Source: Bordetella genomosp. 1 (GTDB lineage Bacteria; Pseudomonadota; Gammaproteobacteria; Burkholderiales; Burkholderiaceae_B). From it: a stretch of 64,000 nt of DNA. Positions within the stretch are counted from its first letter, which is position 1. Each line of letters begins with the position of its first letter. A program made the position numbers and the translations under genes. The notes beneath the pieces are model-generated. The model saw nothing but the letters and a program-made list of their open reading frames with translations. It searched no databases and had not been told where the DNA came from. Positions 43,125 to 53,047 of this stretch are shown in pieces. The DNA lies in assembly GCF_002261335.1 (NCBI RefSeq), contig NZ_NEVL01000001.1:372001-436000 (forward strand), read 5' to 3'.

Positions 43125-44163
43125 GCCCGGCCGCGCGTGGCGCGTGGCGCGCGGCGCCGGCATCGCGCTGGCGCTGGCCGCGCTGCTGGTCACGCTGCTG
43201 TGGGGCGTGGGCGCCCTGTATTTCCAGCTGCGCCTGCCCTCGGCCCTCACGGCGTTGCTGATCCTGGCCTGGGGCGTCGTGTGCGTGGCGGCCGGCGTGG
43301 CGCTGCTGGGCCGCACGCGCCACTGGCGCATCGCGCTGGGCGTCTATCTCGCGGCCATGCTGGCGCTGGTGCTGTGGTGGACCTCGCTGGCGCCCTCCAA
43401 CGAGCGCGACTGGGCCGCCGACGTGGCGCAGATGACGCAGGGCCAGGTGCAGGGCTCGCAGGTCACGCTGCAGAACGTGCGCAACTTCACCTGGCGTTCC
43501 GAAACCGACTTCGACCCGCGCTGGGAAACGCGCCACTACGACCTCGACCGGCTGCGCACGGTCGACCTGTTCATGTCGTATTGGGGCAGCGCGGCGATCG
43601 CGCACACCCTGGTGTCGTTCGGCTTCGACGACGGCCAGCGCGTGGTGTTCTCGGTCGAGATCCGCAAGGAGCGCCGCGAAAGCTTCTCCGAGCTGGGCGG
43701 CTTCTTCAAGGAATTCGAAATGAGCGTGATCGCGGCCGACGAGCGCGACATCATCGGCACCCGCACCTATGCTCGCGGCGAAGACGTGCACCTCTATCCG
43801 ATCCGCATGCCGCGCGAGGCCATGCGCGCGCTGTTCGTGTCGTACGTCGAAACGGCCAACGCGCTGGCCGTCGCGCCGCGCTTCTATCACACGGTCACGG
43901 CGAACTGCACCACCATCATCTACCGCATGGTGCGCGCCATCGTGCCCGTGCCTGCCGATCCGCGCATCCTGTTGTCGGGCTATCTGCCCGGCTACCTGTA
44001 CAAGATCGGCGCCCTCGACAAGCGCCTGCCCCTGCAGACCTGGCGCGACTGGTCCGCCATTGGCGAACGCGCCCGCGAGGCGCGCGCGCAGGGCCGCGAT
44101 TTCTCGACCGCCATCCGGGCCGGCCAGCCCCTGCCCGAGCCCGGTCTCCCCGGGGCGCCATGA
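43111..44163 (+). CDS. DUF4105 membrane protein
   Basis: 350 residues. Three hydrophobic N-terminal segments (about 15-36, 42-65, 72-90) precede a periplasmic domain matching DUF4105 (Lnb N-terminal type): NFTWRSETDFDPRWETRHYDLDRL, DLFMSYWGS, HTLVSFGFDDG and TVTANCTTIIYR. This domain has a conserved Cys (NCTT) and His (AHTLVSF) and is a suspected periplasmic cysteine amidase or acyltransferase. It overlaps marC by 14 bases, and the Hsp70-like gene follows after 58 bases. Confidence 0.85.
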   Translation: MARPEPGRAWRVARGAGIALALAALLVTLLWGVGALYFQLRLPSALTALLILAWGVVCVAAGVALLGRTRHWRIALGVYLAAMLALVLWWTSLAPSNERDWAADVAQMTQGQVQGSQVTLQNVRNFTWRSETDFDPRWETRHYDLDRLRTVDLFMSYWGSAAIAHTLVSFGFDDGQRVVFSVEIRKERRESFSELGGFFKEFEMSVIAADERDIIGTRTYARGEDVHLYPIRMPREAMRALFVSYVETANALAVAPRFYHTVTANCTTIIYRMVRAIVPVPADPRILLSGYLPGYLYKIGALDKRLPLQTWRDWSAIGERAREARAQGRDFSTAIRAGQPLPEPGLPGAP

Positions 44164-44221
44164 GCCCGTCGTCCGCCTCGGCTACACTTGGCGCCGTTTT
44201 TTCGCCTTACCCGGTTTTCCC

Positions 44222-45475
44222 ATGACTTCCCTTGCCTGCGGCGTCGACTTCGGCACCTCCAACTCCACCGTCGGTCTGTTCCGGCCCGGCCAGCCCAGCC
44301 TGCTCACGCTGGAAGACGGCAAGGGCACGCTGCCCTCCGCGATCTTCTTCCACGACGATGACGATGACGTGAGCTACGGCCGCGCGGCGATCGCCGACTA
44401 CGTGTCCGGCTACGACGGCCGCCTCATGCGCGCCATGAAGAGCCTGCTCGGCAGCTCCCTGATGGAAGGCTCGACCGAAGTGCAGGGCCGGTCGGTGCCG
44501 TTTCGCGTGCTGCTCACGCGCTTCATCGCCGAGCTCAAGCGCCGCGCCGAGCAATCCTGTGGCCAGCCGCTGACGCAGGCGGTGTTCGGCCGTCCGGTCT
44601 TCTTCGTCGACGACAGCCCGGCCGCCGACAAGCTGGCGCAGGACACGCTGGGCGAGATCGCGCGCGACGTGGGCTTCGCCAACGTGGAATTCCAGTTCGA
44701 GCCGATCGCGGCGGCGTTCGACTACGAATCGCAGATCGACCGTGAGGAGCTGGTGCTGGTGGTCGACATCGGCGGCGGTACCTCCGACTTCACGCTGATC
44801 CGCCTCGGGCCCGAGCGCGCGGGCCGCGCCGACCGGCGCGACGACATCCTGGCGCATGGCGGCGTGCACATCGGCGGCACCGACTTCGACAAGCAGCTCA
44901 GCCTGGCGCACGTGATGCCGCTGTTCGGCCTGGGCAGCCAGCTGCGCAGCGGCAAGGACGTGCCCAGCACGCAATACATCAACCTGGCCTGCTGGCACAC
45001 CATCAACCAGGCCTACACCAAGAAGGCCGCCGAGAATTTCGCCTTCATCCGCGCCCAGACCGCCGAGCCCGCGCGCATCGCGCTGCTCGACGAGATGGTG
45101 AAGCAGCGCGCCGGCCACTGGGTGGCGATCCAGGTCGAGGACGCCAAGATCGCGCTGTCCGAAGACCCGTCCACCCACATCTCGCTCGATCGCATCGCGC
45201 CGGCGCTCGGCACCGACGTGGCGCGGCCGGATTTCGACCAGGCCATCGGCGGGCTGATCGGTCGCGTCGAGCGCACCGTGACCGATCTCATCGCGACCGC
45301 GGGCGTCACGGCCGACGCGGTCGACACCGTGTTCTTCACCGGCGGTTCGAGCCGCGTGCCGCTGCTGCGCGAGAGCGTGAGCGCCCTCGTGCCCGCCGCA
45401 CGCAGCGTGGAAGGCGATCTGTTCGGCAGCATCGGCGCGGGCCTGGCGCTCGACGCAAAGCGCCGCTTCGCCTGA
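44222..45475 (+). CDS. Hsp70 family protein, YegD-like
   Basis: 417 residues from ATG 44222; the same frame is open upstream without support. The actin-like ATPase domain has phosphate-1 GVDFGTSNSTVGLF, phosphate-2 LVVDIGGGTSDFTL and adenosine FFTGGSSRVPLL. It ends after the nucleotide-binding region and lacks the peptide-binding domain of DnaK, as in YegD. A cytosolic chaperone-like ATPase of unknown client. No co-chaperone genes are near. Confidence 0.92.
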   Translation: MTSLACGVDFGTSNSTVGLFRPGQPSLLTLEDGKGTLPSAIFFHDDDDDVSYGRAAIADYVSGYDGRLMRAMKSLLGSSLMEGSTEVQGRSVPFRVLLTRFIAELKRRAEQSCGQPLTQAVFGRPVFFVDDSPAADKLAQDTLGEIARDVGFANVEFQFEPIAAAFDYESQIDREELVLVVDIGGGTSDFTLIRLGPERAGRADRRDDILAHGGVHIGGTDFDKQLSLAHVMPLFGLGSQLRSGKDVPSTQYINLACWHTINQAYTKKAAENFAFIRAQTAEPARIALLDEMVKQRAGHWVAIQVEDAKIALSEDPSTHISLDRIAPALGTDVARPDFDQAIGGLIGRVERTVTDLIATAGVTADAVDTVFFTGGSSRVPLLRESVSALVPAARSVEGDLFGSIGAGLALDAKRRFA

Positions 45476-45485
45476 GCCCGCGCGG

Positions 45486-45776
45486 CTATTGCGGCCGGCC
45501 CGGCTCGACCAGGGGTTGCGCGGTGGACGGCGTGCCGCAGTAGTCGGAGACGGCCTCGGGTCCGGCCGGCAGGCCGCGCGAGCGCGCGAGCTCCCAGGGC
45601 CGCACGCATTGCGCGAGGCGATCGCACCAGGCAAAACCTGCCGACGGTTTGCAGCCGTGGCCGTCGAGATCCGCGCCCGGCATGGGCTGCGGCGGTGGCC
45701 CGCCGGGCGGGCCCTGGTTGGCACAGGCGCCCAGCAGCAGCGCCAGCGCGCTGGCGGCCATCCACGATTTCTTCAT
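45486..45776 (-). CDS. small lipoprotein
   Basis: 96 residues from ATG 45776 after GGGAGA. The signal peptide ends in the lipobox LLGAC (Cys18), so the protein is a lipoprotein. The mature part is Pro/Gly-rich, then GCKPSAGFAWCDRLAQCVRPWE, a Cys-Trp pattern seen in other small exported proteins of the form GYxWC-KQKC-xxWE. The function is not known. Convergent with the Hsp70-like gene. Confidence 0.78.
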   Translation of the reverse strand: MKKSWMAASALALLLGACANQGPPGGPPPQPMPGADLDGHGCKPSAGFAWCDRLAQCVRPWELARSRGLPAGPEAVSDYCGTPSTAQPLVEPGRPQ

Positions 45777-46022
45777 GTCGTTCTCCCCGGCGCGCCGGTC
45801 GGCCCGGCCGCTTCCAGCCCAGTATCTGCCATCGCCCGGTCGCGCGCAGGGCCTGATATGTGTCGCGTTGTGACGTGGCGCGCGGCGCGCGCCTGCACCG
45901 GCGTGGCGGCGTGGGCGCCGGTGTAGCAGTTGCTAACGGTTGCGCGCCCAACCATCGCGCAGGCCGCCACCCCGATTCGCTACCATGCGAAACCAATGAC
46001 GATCGGGGCGAGGGAGGTTGGC

Positions 46023-46499
46023 GTGGCGAGGGCCTGGAACTGGCGGGGGCTGACGGGAGGGGCGCTGCTGTTGCTGTGCGCCGGCGTGGCGCGCGCGGAG
46101 ATCCCGGTCGAAGTGGTGGTGTTCAACTACAGCCCCGATCACGAAATCGCCGAGGTCAGCGTGCAGGGCCGCTACGTGGGCGGCGTGCATTGGCGCCGCG
46201 AAGACAGCGGCTCGAGCGCCCGCAGCATGTGCTGCATCGACGTCACGCCGGGTCGCGCCGACATCGCCTGGGAGATCGGCTGGCCGGTCAGCCTGCCCCT
46301 GCCCGAAGACGGGCTGGGCCGCTCGGCCAGCGCCGTCATTCCCGAGCCGCAGGGCAGGCCGCGCTTCCTCGGCGTGCACGTCTATGCCGACGAACACGTG
46401 GAATTCACCTTGACGCCCGAGTGGCCCGCCGAGCGGCCCGATCCCGCGGCCGCGCCGGCGGATCCCGGCGCGCCGCTCGAAGACGCGCCGGTGCGTTGA
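46023..46499 (+). CDS. exported protein, DUF3304-like
   Basis: 158 residues from GTG 46023, six bases after GGGAGG; an ATG nine codons upstream is an alternative. A signal peptide (GLTGGALLLLCAGVARA) is followed by VVVFNYSPDHEIAEVSVQGRYVGGVHW, then SMCCIDVTPG and IAWEIGWP. The paired cysteine after a GG motif resembles DUF3304 proteins of unknown role. The tail is Pro/Ala-rich. Its TGA abuts the MFS stop on the other strand (TGATCA). Confidence 0.6.
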   Translation: MARAWNWRGLTGGALLLLCAGVARAEIPVEVVVFNYSPDHEIAEVSVQGRYVGGVHWRREDSGSSARSMCCIDVTPGRADIAWEIGWPVSLPLPEDGLGRSASAVIPEPQGRPRFLGVHVYADEHVEFTLTPEWPAERPDPAAAPADPGAPLEDAPVR

Positions 46500-47708
46500 T
46501 CAGCAGGCTTCGGCCGCCGTCACCGGCTGGCGCTTGCCGCGCACCTGGGCCAGCACCAGCAGCAGGCCGGCCGCGGCGATGAGCGCGCCCACGATGGGCA
46601 CGGCGGCGTAGCCCATGCCGGCCGAGATCACCGCGCCGCCCGCCGCGGCCCCCACGGCGTTGCCGAGGTTGAAGGCGCCCACGTTCACCGACGAGGCCAG
46701 GCCGGGCGCATCGGAGGCCGCGCGCATCACGCGCATCTGCAGCGGCGGCACCACGGCGAAGGTGGCGAAACCCCAGATCAGCAGCGCGATGGCGGCGCCC
46801 ACGTGCGTGGCGGCGAGCCACGGATAGGCCAGCATCACCGCGATGATCATGATCAGGAAGGCGATCAGGCTGCCGTTGAGCGAACGGTCGGCGAGGCGGC
46901 CACCGGCCGTGTTGCCGATCGAAAAGCCGATGCCGATCAGGACCAGCATCGCGGTCACGAAGGCGGGCGACGCGCCGGTGATCTCGGTCAGCGTCGGCGT
47001 GATGTAGGTGTAGAGCGTGAACATCGCGCCCGAGCCGAGCACGGTGGTGGCCAGCGCGGTCAGGACCGCGGGCTTGAGCAGCACCTTGAGCTCACCGCGC
47101 ACGTCGGGCCGGTTGCCCGCCTCGCCGCGCGGCAGCGCGAAGAACAGCGCCGACATCGCCACCAGTCCCAGCACCGCCGTCGCGGCGAAGGACATGCGCC
47201 AGCCAATGGTCTGGCCCAGCCAGGTGGCGGCCGGCACGCCGCCCACGTTGGCGATGGTCAGCCCGAGGAACATGGTCGCCACGGCCGACGCCTGCTTGTG
47301 GCGCGGCACCACGCTGGCCGCGACCAGCGAGCCGAGCCCGAAGAAGGCGCCGTGGTTCAGGCTGGTGACCAGCCGGGCCAGCAGCAGTGTGGTGTAGTTG
47401 GGCGCGAAGGCCGACAGCAGGTTGCCGATGGTGAAGATCGCCATCAGCGCGATCAGGGCCTTGCGGCGCGACCAGCGCGACAGCGCCAGCGTCATGAGCG
47501 GCGCGCCCAGCATCACGCCGATGGCGTAGGCGCTGATGAGCAGCCCGGCAGAAGGAATGGACACGTCCACGCCCTCGGCAATCACCGGCAGCAGGCCCAT
47601 CGGGGCGAATTCGGTCGTGCCGATGCCAAAGGCACCCACGGCCAGCGCGAGCAATGGCAAGCCCGCTTTGCCCGGCGTCTGCGCGCCGGCCAGTTGTGTC
47701 GTCGTCAT
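46500..47708 (-). CDS. MFS transporter, AraJ/drug-efflux type
   Basis: 402 residues from ATG 47708 (MTTTQLAGA); an ATG three codons earlier is possible. Twelve membrane segments and the DHA1-type motif TTEFAPMGLLPVIAEG in helix 1, SRWSRRKALIALM for loop 2-3 and LTIANVGGVPAATWLGQTIGWR for motif C. These fit exporters of the AraJ/NepI group for drugs, sugars or purines. It stands alone, 240 bases from the TetR gene that points the same way. Confidence 0.9.
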   Translation of the reverse strand: MTTTQLAGAQTPGKAGLPLLALAVGAFGIGTTEFAPMGLLPVIAEGVDVSIPSAGLLISAYAIGVMLGAPLMTLALSRWSRRKALIALMAIFTIGNLLSAFAPNYTTLLLARLVTSLNHGAFFGLGSLVAASVVPRHKQASAVATMFLGLTIANVGGVPAATWLGQTIGWRMSFAATAVLGLVAMSALFFALPRGEAGNRPDVRGELKVLLKPAVLTALATTVLGSGAMFTLYTYITPTLTEITGASPAFVTAMLVLIGIGFSIGNTAGGRLADRSLNGSLIAFLIMIIAVMLAYPWLAATHVGAAIALLIWGFATFAVVPPLQMRVMRAASDAPGLASSVNVGAFNLGNAVGAAAGGAVISAGMGYAAVPIVGALIAAAGLLLVLAQVRGKRQPVTAAEAC

Positions 47709-47947
47709 GTGTAGCATCCATGTTGGGTGCGACCTGGCGTGACGCGAAGCGCGTGACGCCGACCCGGGGGGGGCCGGTCGCGGCCATCGGCGCGGCAGCG
47801 CGGCGACGGCATTGAGCATGGACGAAGTGTGCGCGTTATTGCAGTGCGGAAAAAGCGCTCGGGAACGAAAAGACTTTTGATGCGGGATCATGAATCGCGG
47901 GCGGATTCCCGCACCGCCCCGGCGGATTATTGCGCCGGGGGCAAGAC

Positions 47948-48580
47948 TCAGGCGGCCGGGTCGGCCGGCGGCCGGTCGAACACCACCCGCTCGAAGAAGC
48001 CCGCCAGCACGGCCTGGGTGAGGTCGGCGGAGACGTCCTGCGGGTCGAAGGCATAGCTGAACTGCATGCCTTCGGAAAGGGCCAGCAGGCCCAGGGCGAG
48101 CTGCTCGGGCGGCATGGTCAGCGGGGTGCCCACGCGGGCCGAGAACTGGCGTGCGAACTCGGCGATGGTGACGCGCTGTTCGCGCAAAAACGAAAGAAAG
48201 CCGGCACGAAACGCGGGATCGCGGGCCGATTGCAGCTTGGCCTCGATCCACAGCAGAAAGCATTTGTTCTCGCGGTGCATCTGGCTGTAGAAGGCCAGCA
48301 CGCGCGCCTCCATCTCCGCGCGGGTGGCCTGGTCGTCGAACAGCGCGGCCATCTCGCTCATCGCCGTTTCGTGGTCGCGCCGCAACAGCTCGAGGAACAT
48401 CTCCGCCTTCGAGGCGAAGTTGGAATAGAAGGCCCCACGGGTGTAGCCGGCGGCCTCCGCGATGTCTTCGACACTGCTGGCCAGATAGCCCTTTGCCAGG
48501 AACAACGCCTGCGCGGCGTCCAGCAGGCGCTGGCGCGTCTGCTCCCGACTTTGCTCGCGTGTTAACCGGACTTTTGCCAT
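47948..48580 (-). CDS. TetR family repressor of the RND pump
   Basis: 210 residues from ATG 48580 (MAKVRLTREQSREQTRQ). The helix-turn-helix is AAQALFLAKGYLASSVEDIAEAAGYTRGAFYSNFASKAEMFLELL. The C-terminal ligand domain is unassigned; AcrR/NalC-like proteins look similar. It is divergent from the RND operon with a 32-bp dyad between them, the classic layout for a local repressor of an efflux pump. Confidence 0.92.
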   Translation of the reverse strand: MAKVRLTREQSREQTRQRLLDAAQALFLAKGYLASSVEDIAEAAGYTRGAFYSNFASKAEMFLELLRRDHETAMSEMAALFDDQATRAEMEARVLAFYSQMHRENKCFLLWIEAKLQSARDPAFRAGFLSFLREQRVTIAEFARQFSARVGTPLTMPPEQLALGLLALSEGMQFSYAFDPQDVSADLTQAVLAGFFERVVFDRPPADPAA

Positions 48581-48612
48581 GCTGTGCAGTGTAGCATCGC
48601 CCCTCACTTCAG

Positions 48613-48644
48613 ATTCAGTATTGTATTTGAATACAGGACTGAAT
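48613..48644. promoter_or_regulatory. 32-bp dyad, TetR operator
   Basis: Outer arms ATTCAGT (48613-48619) and ACTGAAT (48638-48644), inner arms TGTATT (48622-48627) and AATACA (48630-48635), all perfect, centred at 48628/48629; 28 of 32 positions are symmetric. It lies 33 bases from the TetR start and 76 bases from the pump start, placed to control both. Confidence 0.78.
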
Positions 48645-48719
48645 TAGAATCCGTCCAGGATTTCGCGCGACACCAGCCAGGTCCGGCTGGCCGCCGCCCG
48701 AACCGCATCGAGGTATGCC

Positions 48720-49865
48720 GTGTTCCGATCATCCGCCCGCGGCCGTTCGCGCCGTCCTTCCCGTGCCGGCGCCGGCCGCACCGTGTTGCTGGCCGCGCCG
48801 CTGTGCCTGGCCCTCCTGGCCGGTTGCGGCGGCAAGGAAGAGGCCGCCGCGCCGCCGCGCGCCGTGGTCGCCATGCCGGCCCAGCCCGACCACGCCGCGC
48901 CGCGCCTGAGCGTGCCCGGCCGCATCGACGCCCGCTACACCACGCCGCTGTCGTTCCGCGTGGGCGGCAAGATCATCGAGCGCAAGGCCCGCCTGGGCGA
49001 CACCGTGGCCGCCGGCCAGGTGGTGGCGCGTCTCGACCCGGCCGACGCCGCCAAGAATGCCGCCAGCGCCAAGTCGCAGCTGGCCGCCGCGCAGCATCAG
49101 TTCGAGTTCGCGCGCCAGCAGCTCAACCGCGACCGCGCCCAGGCGCGCGAACAGCTGATCGCCGCCAGCCAGCTCGAGCAGTCGCAGAACGCCTATGCCG
49201 CGGCCCTGGCGCAGCGCGACAGCGCCGCCCAGCAGGCCGCGCTCGCCGCCGACCAGCTCAACTACACCACCCTGGTCGCCGATCATGCCGGCCTGATCAC
49301 GGCCGAGCAGGCCGACACCGGCCAGAACGTGGCCGCCGGGCAGGCGGTTTACAACCTCGCGTGGTCGGGCGACATCGACGCCGTGGCCGACGTGCCGGAA
49401 AACGTGCTGGCCGGCCTCAAGATCGGACAGAAGGCCAGCGTGACCCTGCCCGCCGCGCCGGGCGAAACCTACGCGGCGACCGTGCGCGAGCTCGCGCCGG
49501 CCGCGGATCCGCAGCGCCGCACCTTCCGCATCAAGCTGACGGTGCAGGGCGCGGATCGCGCCCGCCTCGGCATGACCGCCAACATCGCGTTCGACGCCGC
49601 CACCGGCCCGGACGCCACGTTCACGCTGCCCGCCACCGCGCTGTTCCACGACGGGCCCGCGCCCGCGGTCTGGGTGGTCAAGCCCGATGACGGCGTGCTC
49701 GAGCTGCGGCGCGTCGAGGTGGCGCGCTACACCGACCGCCATGTGGTGCTGTCGAGCGGCATCAAGGAAGGCGAACGGGTGGTCTGGCAGGGCGTGCACA
49801 CCGTCTCGGCCGGCCAGAAGGTGCGGCCGGTGGCGCCGCTGCATCCCGAGGACTTCGCCTCGTGA
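48720..49865 (+). CDS. RND efflux periplasmic adaptor, lipoprotein
   Basis: 381 residues from GTG 48720, with GAGG eight bases upstream. The signal ends in the lipobox LLAGC. The membrane-fusion domains follow: lipoyl half FRVGGKIIERKARLGDTVAAGQVVARLD, a long coiled hairpin (NAASAKSQLAAAQHQFEFARQQL to about residue 180), then the beta-barrel with TGQNVAAGQAV. It bridges the RND pump and outer membrane channel. Its stop overlaps the pump start (GTGA). Confidence 0.92.
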   Translation: MFRSSARGRSRRPSRAGAGRTVLLAAPLCLALLAGCGGKEEAAAPPRAVVAMPAQPDHAAPRLSVPGRIDARYTTPLSFRVGGKIIERKARLGDTVAAGQVVARLDPADAAKNAASAKSQLAAAQHQFEFARQQLNRDRAQAREQLIAASQLEQSQNAYAAALAQRDSAAQQAALAADQLNYTTLVADHAGLITAEQADTGQNVAAGQAVYNLAWSGDIDAVADVPENVLAGLKIGQKASVTLPAAPGETYAATVRELAPAADPQRRTFRIKLTVQGADRARLGMTANIAFDAATGPDATFTLPATALFHDGPAPAVWVVKPDDGVLELRRVEVARYTDRHVVLSSGIKEGERVVWQGVHTVSAGQKVRPVAPLHPEDFAS

Positions 49866-52800
49866 GCGCGCCGGCCCCCGACGCCCGCGACGCGCATCGC
49901 CACGAGGAAGGGCGCTTCAACCTGTCGGCCTGGGCCCTGCGCCATCAGGCCCTCGTCGTGTTCCTCATCACGCTGGCGACGCTGTTCGGCGTGCTGTCGT
50001 ATTCGCAGCTGGCGCAATCCGAGGATCCGCCCTTCACGTTCCGCGTGATGGTGATCCGCACCTTCTGGCCCGGCGCCACCGCCGAGCAGGTGCGCGAGCA
50101 GGTCACCGACCGCATCGCCAAGAAGCTGCAGGAGACCCCATACACCGACTTCATGCGCAGCTACTCGCGGCCCGGCGAATCGCTGGTGTTCTTCACCATG
50201 AAAGACTCGGCGCCCGCCAAGGAAGTGCCCGAGGAGTGGTACCAGATACGCAAGAAGGTGGGCGACATCCAGGCCACGCTGCCGCGCGGCGTGCAGGGCC
50301 CGTTCTTCAACGACGAGTTCGGCGACGTCTACACCAACATCTACACGCTCGAGGGCGACGGCTTCTCGCCCGCCACGCTGCGCGACTACGCCGACGCGAT
50401 GCGCACCGTGCTGCTGCGCGTGCCGGGCGTGGCCAAGGTCGACTACTTCGGCGAGCAGGAAGAGCGCATCTACGTCGAGATCCCGAACGCGCAGCTCACG
50501 CGCCTGGGCATCTCGCCCGAGGTCATCGGGCGCGCGATCGACGCGCAGAACGGCGTCAACGCGGCCGGCACGCTCACCACGGCCGACGACCGCATCTTCG
50601 TGCGCCCCTCCGGCCAGATCCAGGACGTGCGGGCGCTGGCCGAAACGCTGATCCGCGTGAACGACAGCACCGTGCGCCTGGGCGACATCGCCACGATCCG
50701 GCGCGGCTACATCGATCCGCCGGTCAGCGAGATGCGCGCCGGCGGCAAGCGCGTGCTCGGCATCGGCATCACCATGCAGCCCAGCGGCGACGTGATCAAG
50801 CTCGGCAAGGCGCTCGACGCCGAAACCGCGCGGCTCGGGGAATTCCTGCCGGCCGGCCTGACGCTCACGCAGGTCTCCAGCATGCCGCACGCGGTGTCGC
50901 ATTCGGTCGACGAGTTCCTGCGCTCGGTGGCCGAGGCCGTCGTGATCGTGCTGCTGGTGAGCCTGGTATCGCTGGGCATGCGCACCGGCATGGTGGTCGT
51001 GATCTCGATTCCGATCGTGCTGGCCGTCACCGCGCTGTTCATGTATCTGTTCGACATCGGCCTGCACAAGGTCTCGCTCGGCACGCTGGTGCTGGCGCTC
51101 GGCCTGCTGGTCGACGACGCCATCATCGCGGTCGAGATGATGGCGGTGAAGCTGGAGCAGGGCTGGAACCGCGCGCGCGCCGCCGCTTTCGCCTACACCA
51201 GCACGGCATTCCCGATGCTCACCGGCACGCTCGTCACGGTGGCGGGCTTTCTGCCGATCGCGCTGGCCAAGTCCGGCACGGGTGAGTACACGCGCTCGAT
51301 CTTCCAGGTGTCGGCCATCGCGCTGATCGCGTCCTGGTTCGCCGCCGTGGTGCTGATCCCGCTGCTGGGCTACCGCCTGCTGCCCGAGCGCAAGAAAGAG
51401 CCCGGGCAGGCCGACGATCACGAACACGACATCTACGACACGCGCTTCTATCGCCGCCTGCGCGGCTGGGTGGCGCGCTGCGTCGAGCGCCGCTTCTGGG
51501 TGCTGGGCGGCACGGTGCTGCTGTTCGCGGGCGCCATGGCGGCCTTCTCGCTGGTGCCGCAGCAGTTCTTCCCCAGCTCCGACCGGCCCGAGCTGCTGAT
51601 CGACGTGAGCCTGGGCGAGGGCGCCTCGTTCGAGGCCACCAAGCGCCAGGTGCTGAGGCTGGAGGAAACGCTCAAGGACCGGCCCGAGATCGCACACATG
51701 GTGAGCTTCGTCGGCACCGGCGCGCCGCGCTTCTACCTGCCGCTCGACCAGAAGCTGCCGCAACCCAACTTCGCGCAGTTTATCGTCACCACCCACTCGG
51801 TTGAGGAGCGCGAGCAGCTCTCGCAGTGGCTCGCGCCGATCCTGCGCGAGCAGTATCCCGCCGTGCGCACGCGCCTCTCGCGGCTCGAGAACGGGCCGCC
51901 GGTGGGCTTCCCGGTGCAGTTCCGCATCTCGGGCGACCGTATCGAAACCGTGCGCGGCATCGCCGAGAAGCTGGCCGAAGTGGTGCGCGCCGACGCGCGC
52001 ACCGCCAACGTGCAGTTCGACTGGGACGAGCCGTCCGAACGCTCGGTGCGCTTCGAGGTGGACCAGAGCAAGGCGCGCGAGGTCGGCGTGACCTCCTCCG
52101 ACGTGTCGGCGTTCCTCGCCATGACGCTGTCGGGCACCACGGTGACGCAGTACCGCGAGCGCGACAAGCTGATTGCCGTGGACCTGCGCGCGCCCGCCAA
52201 CGAGCGCATCGATCCGTCGCAGCTCGAAACGCTGTCGATGCCCACGCCCAACGGCCCCGTGCCGCTGGGCAGCCTGGGCCGCGTGCACTACGAGCTCGAA
52301 TACGGCGTGATCTGGGAACGTGACCGCCAGCCCACCATCACGGTGCAGGCCGACGTGACCGGCACCGCCCAGGGCATCGACGTGACCCATCAGCTCGACG
52401 CCAGGCTCGACGAACTGCGCGCCGAACTGCCGGTGGGCTACCGGATCCAGATCGGCGGCTCGGTCGAGGAAAGCGAGAAGGGCCAGAGCTCCATCGTGGC
52501 GCAGATGCCGCTGATGGCGGTGGTGGTACTGACCCTGCTGATGATCCAGCTGCAGAGCTTCTCGCGCGTGATGATGGTGGTGCTGACGGCGCCGCTCGGG
52601 CTGATCGGCGTGGTGGTGGCCCTGCTGCTGTTCGCCAAGCCGTTCGGCTTCGTCGCCATGCTGGGCGTGATCGCGATGTTCGGCATCATCATGCGCAACT
52701 CGGTGATCCTGGTCGACCAGATCGAGCAGGACATCGCCGCCGGCCATCCGCGCGTCGACGCCATCGTGAGCGCCACCGTGCGGCGCTTCCGACCCATCAC

Positions 52801-53047
52801 CCTCACGGCCGCGGCCGCGGTGCTGGCGCTGATCCCGCTGCTGCGCAGCAACTTCTTCGGCCCCATGGCCACCGCGCTGATGGGCGGCATCACCAGCGCC
52901 ACCGTGCTCACGGTGTTCTTCCTGCCCGCGCTGTATGCCGCCTGGTTCCGCGTGCGCAACGACGAACGCGACGAGCCGCCCGGCGTGCCGCCGGGCGCCG
53001 ATGCCGGCCACCAGATCCACCCCGACGCCGCGGGCAACGCCACATGA
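49862..53047 (+). CDS. RND efflux pump permease
   Basis: 1061 residues. Inner-membrane proton-driven transporter with two repeats of six helices and two large periplasmic loops. TM1 is ALVVFLITLATLFGVLSY; TM4 carries the charged pair in LGLLVDDAIIAVEMM; the second half has RNSVILVDQIEQDIAAGHP. Short loops and sequence place it with the VexF/MdtB-like or HAE-1-like branch; the drug range cannot be told. Start GTG 49862 overlaps the adaptor stop, and the stop overlaps the channel gene start (ATGA). Confidence 0.95.
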   Translation: MSAPAPDARDAHRHEEGRFNLSAWALRHQALVVFLITLATLFGVLSYSQLAQSEDPPFTFRVMVIRTFWPGATAEQVREQVTDRIAKKLQETPYTDFMRSYSRPGESLVFFTMKDSAPAKEVPEEWYQIRKKVGDIQATLPRGVQGPFFNDEFGDVYTNIYTLEGDGFSPATLRDYADAMRTVLLRVPGVAKVDYFGEQEERIYVEIPNAQLTRLGISPEVIGRAIDAQNGVNAAGTLTTADDRIFVRPSGQIQDVRALAETLIRVNDSTVRLGDIATIRRGYIDPPVSEMRAGGKRVLGIGITMQPSGDVIKLGKALDAETARLGEFLPAGLTLTQVSSMPHAVSHSVDEFLRSVAEAVVIVLLVSLVSLGMRTGMVVVISIPIVLAVTALFMYLFDIGLHKVSLGTLVLALGLLVDDAIIAVEMMAVKLEQGWNRARAAAFAYTSTAFPMLTGTLVTVAGFLPIALAKSGTGEYTRSIFQVSAIALIASWFAAVVLIPLLGYRLLPERKKEPGQADDHEHDIYDTRFYRRLRGWVARCVERRFWVLGGTVLLFAGAMAAFSLVPQQFFPSSDRPELLIDVSLGEGASFEATKRQVLRLEETLKDRPEIAHMVSFVGTGAPRFYLPLDQKLPQPNFAQFIVTTHSVEEREQLSQWLAPILREQYPAVRTRLSRLENGPPVGFPVQFRISGDRIETVRGIAEKLAEVVRADARTANVQFDWDEPSERSVRFEVDQSKAREVGVTSSDVSAFLAMTLSGTTVTQYRERDKLIAVDLRAPANERIDPSQLETLSMPTPNGPVPLGSLGRVHYELEYGVIWERDRQPTITVQADVTGTAQGIDVTHQLDARLDELRAELPVGYRIQIGGSVEESEKGQSSIVAQMPLMAVVVLTLLMIQLQSFSRVMMVVLTAPLGLIGVVVALLLFAKPFGFVAMLGVIAMFGIIMRNSVILVDQIEQDIAAGHPRVDAIVSATVRRFRPITLTAAAAVLALIPLLRSNFFGPMATALMGGITSATVLTVFFLPALYAAWFRVRNDERDEPPGVPPGADAGHQIHPDAAGNAT

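Noticed and set aside
49727-53020. Long minus-strand open frame opposite the RND pump
   Set aside because: His/Arg/Gly-rich translation typical of an antisense shadow; the plus strand encodes a complete RND permease.
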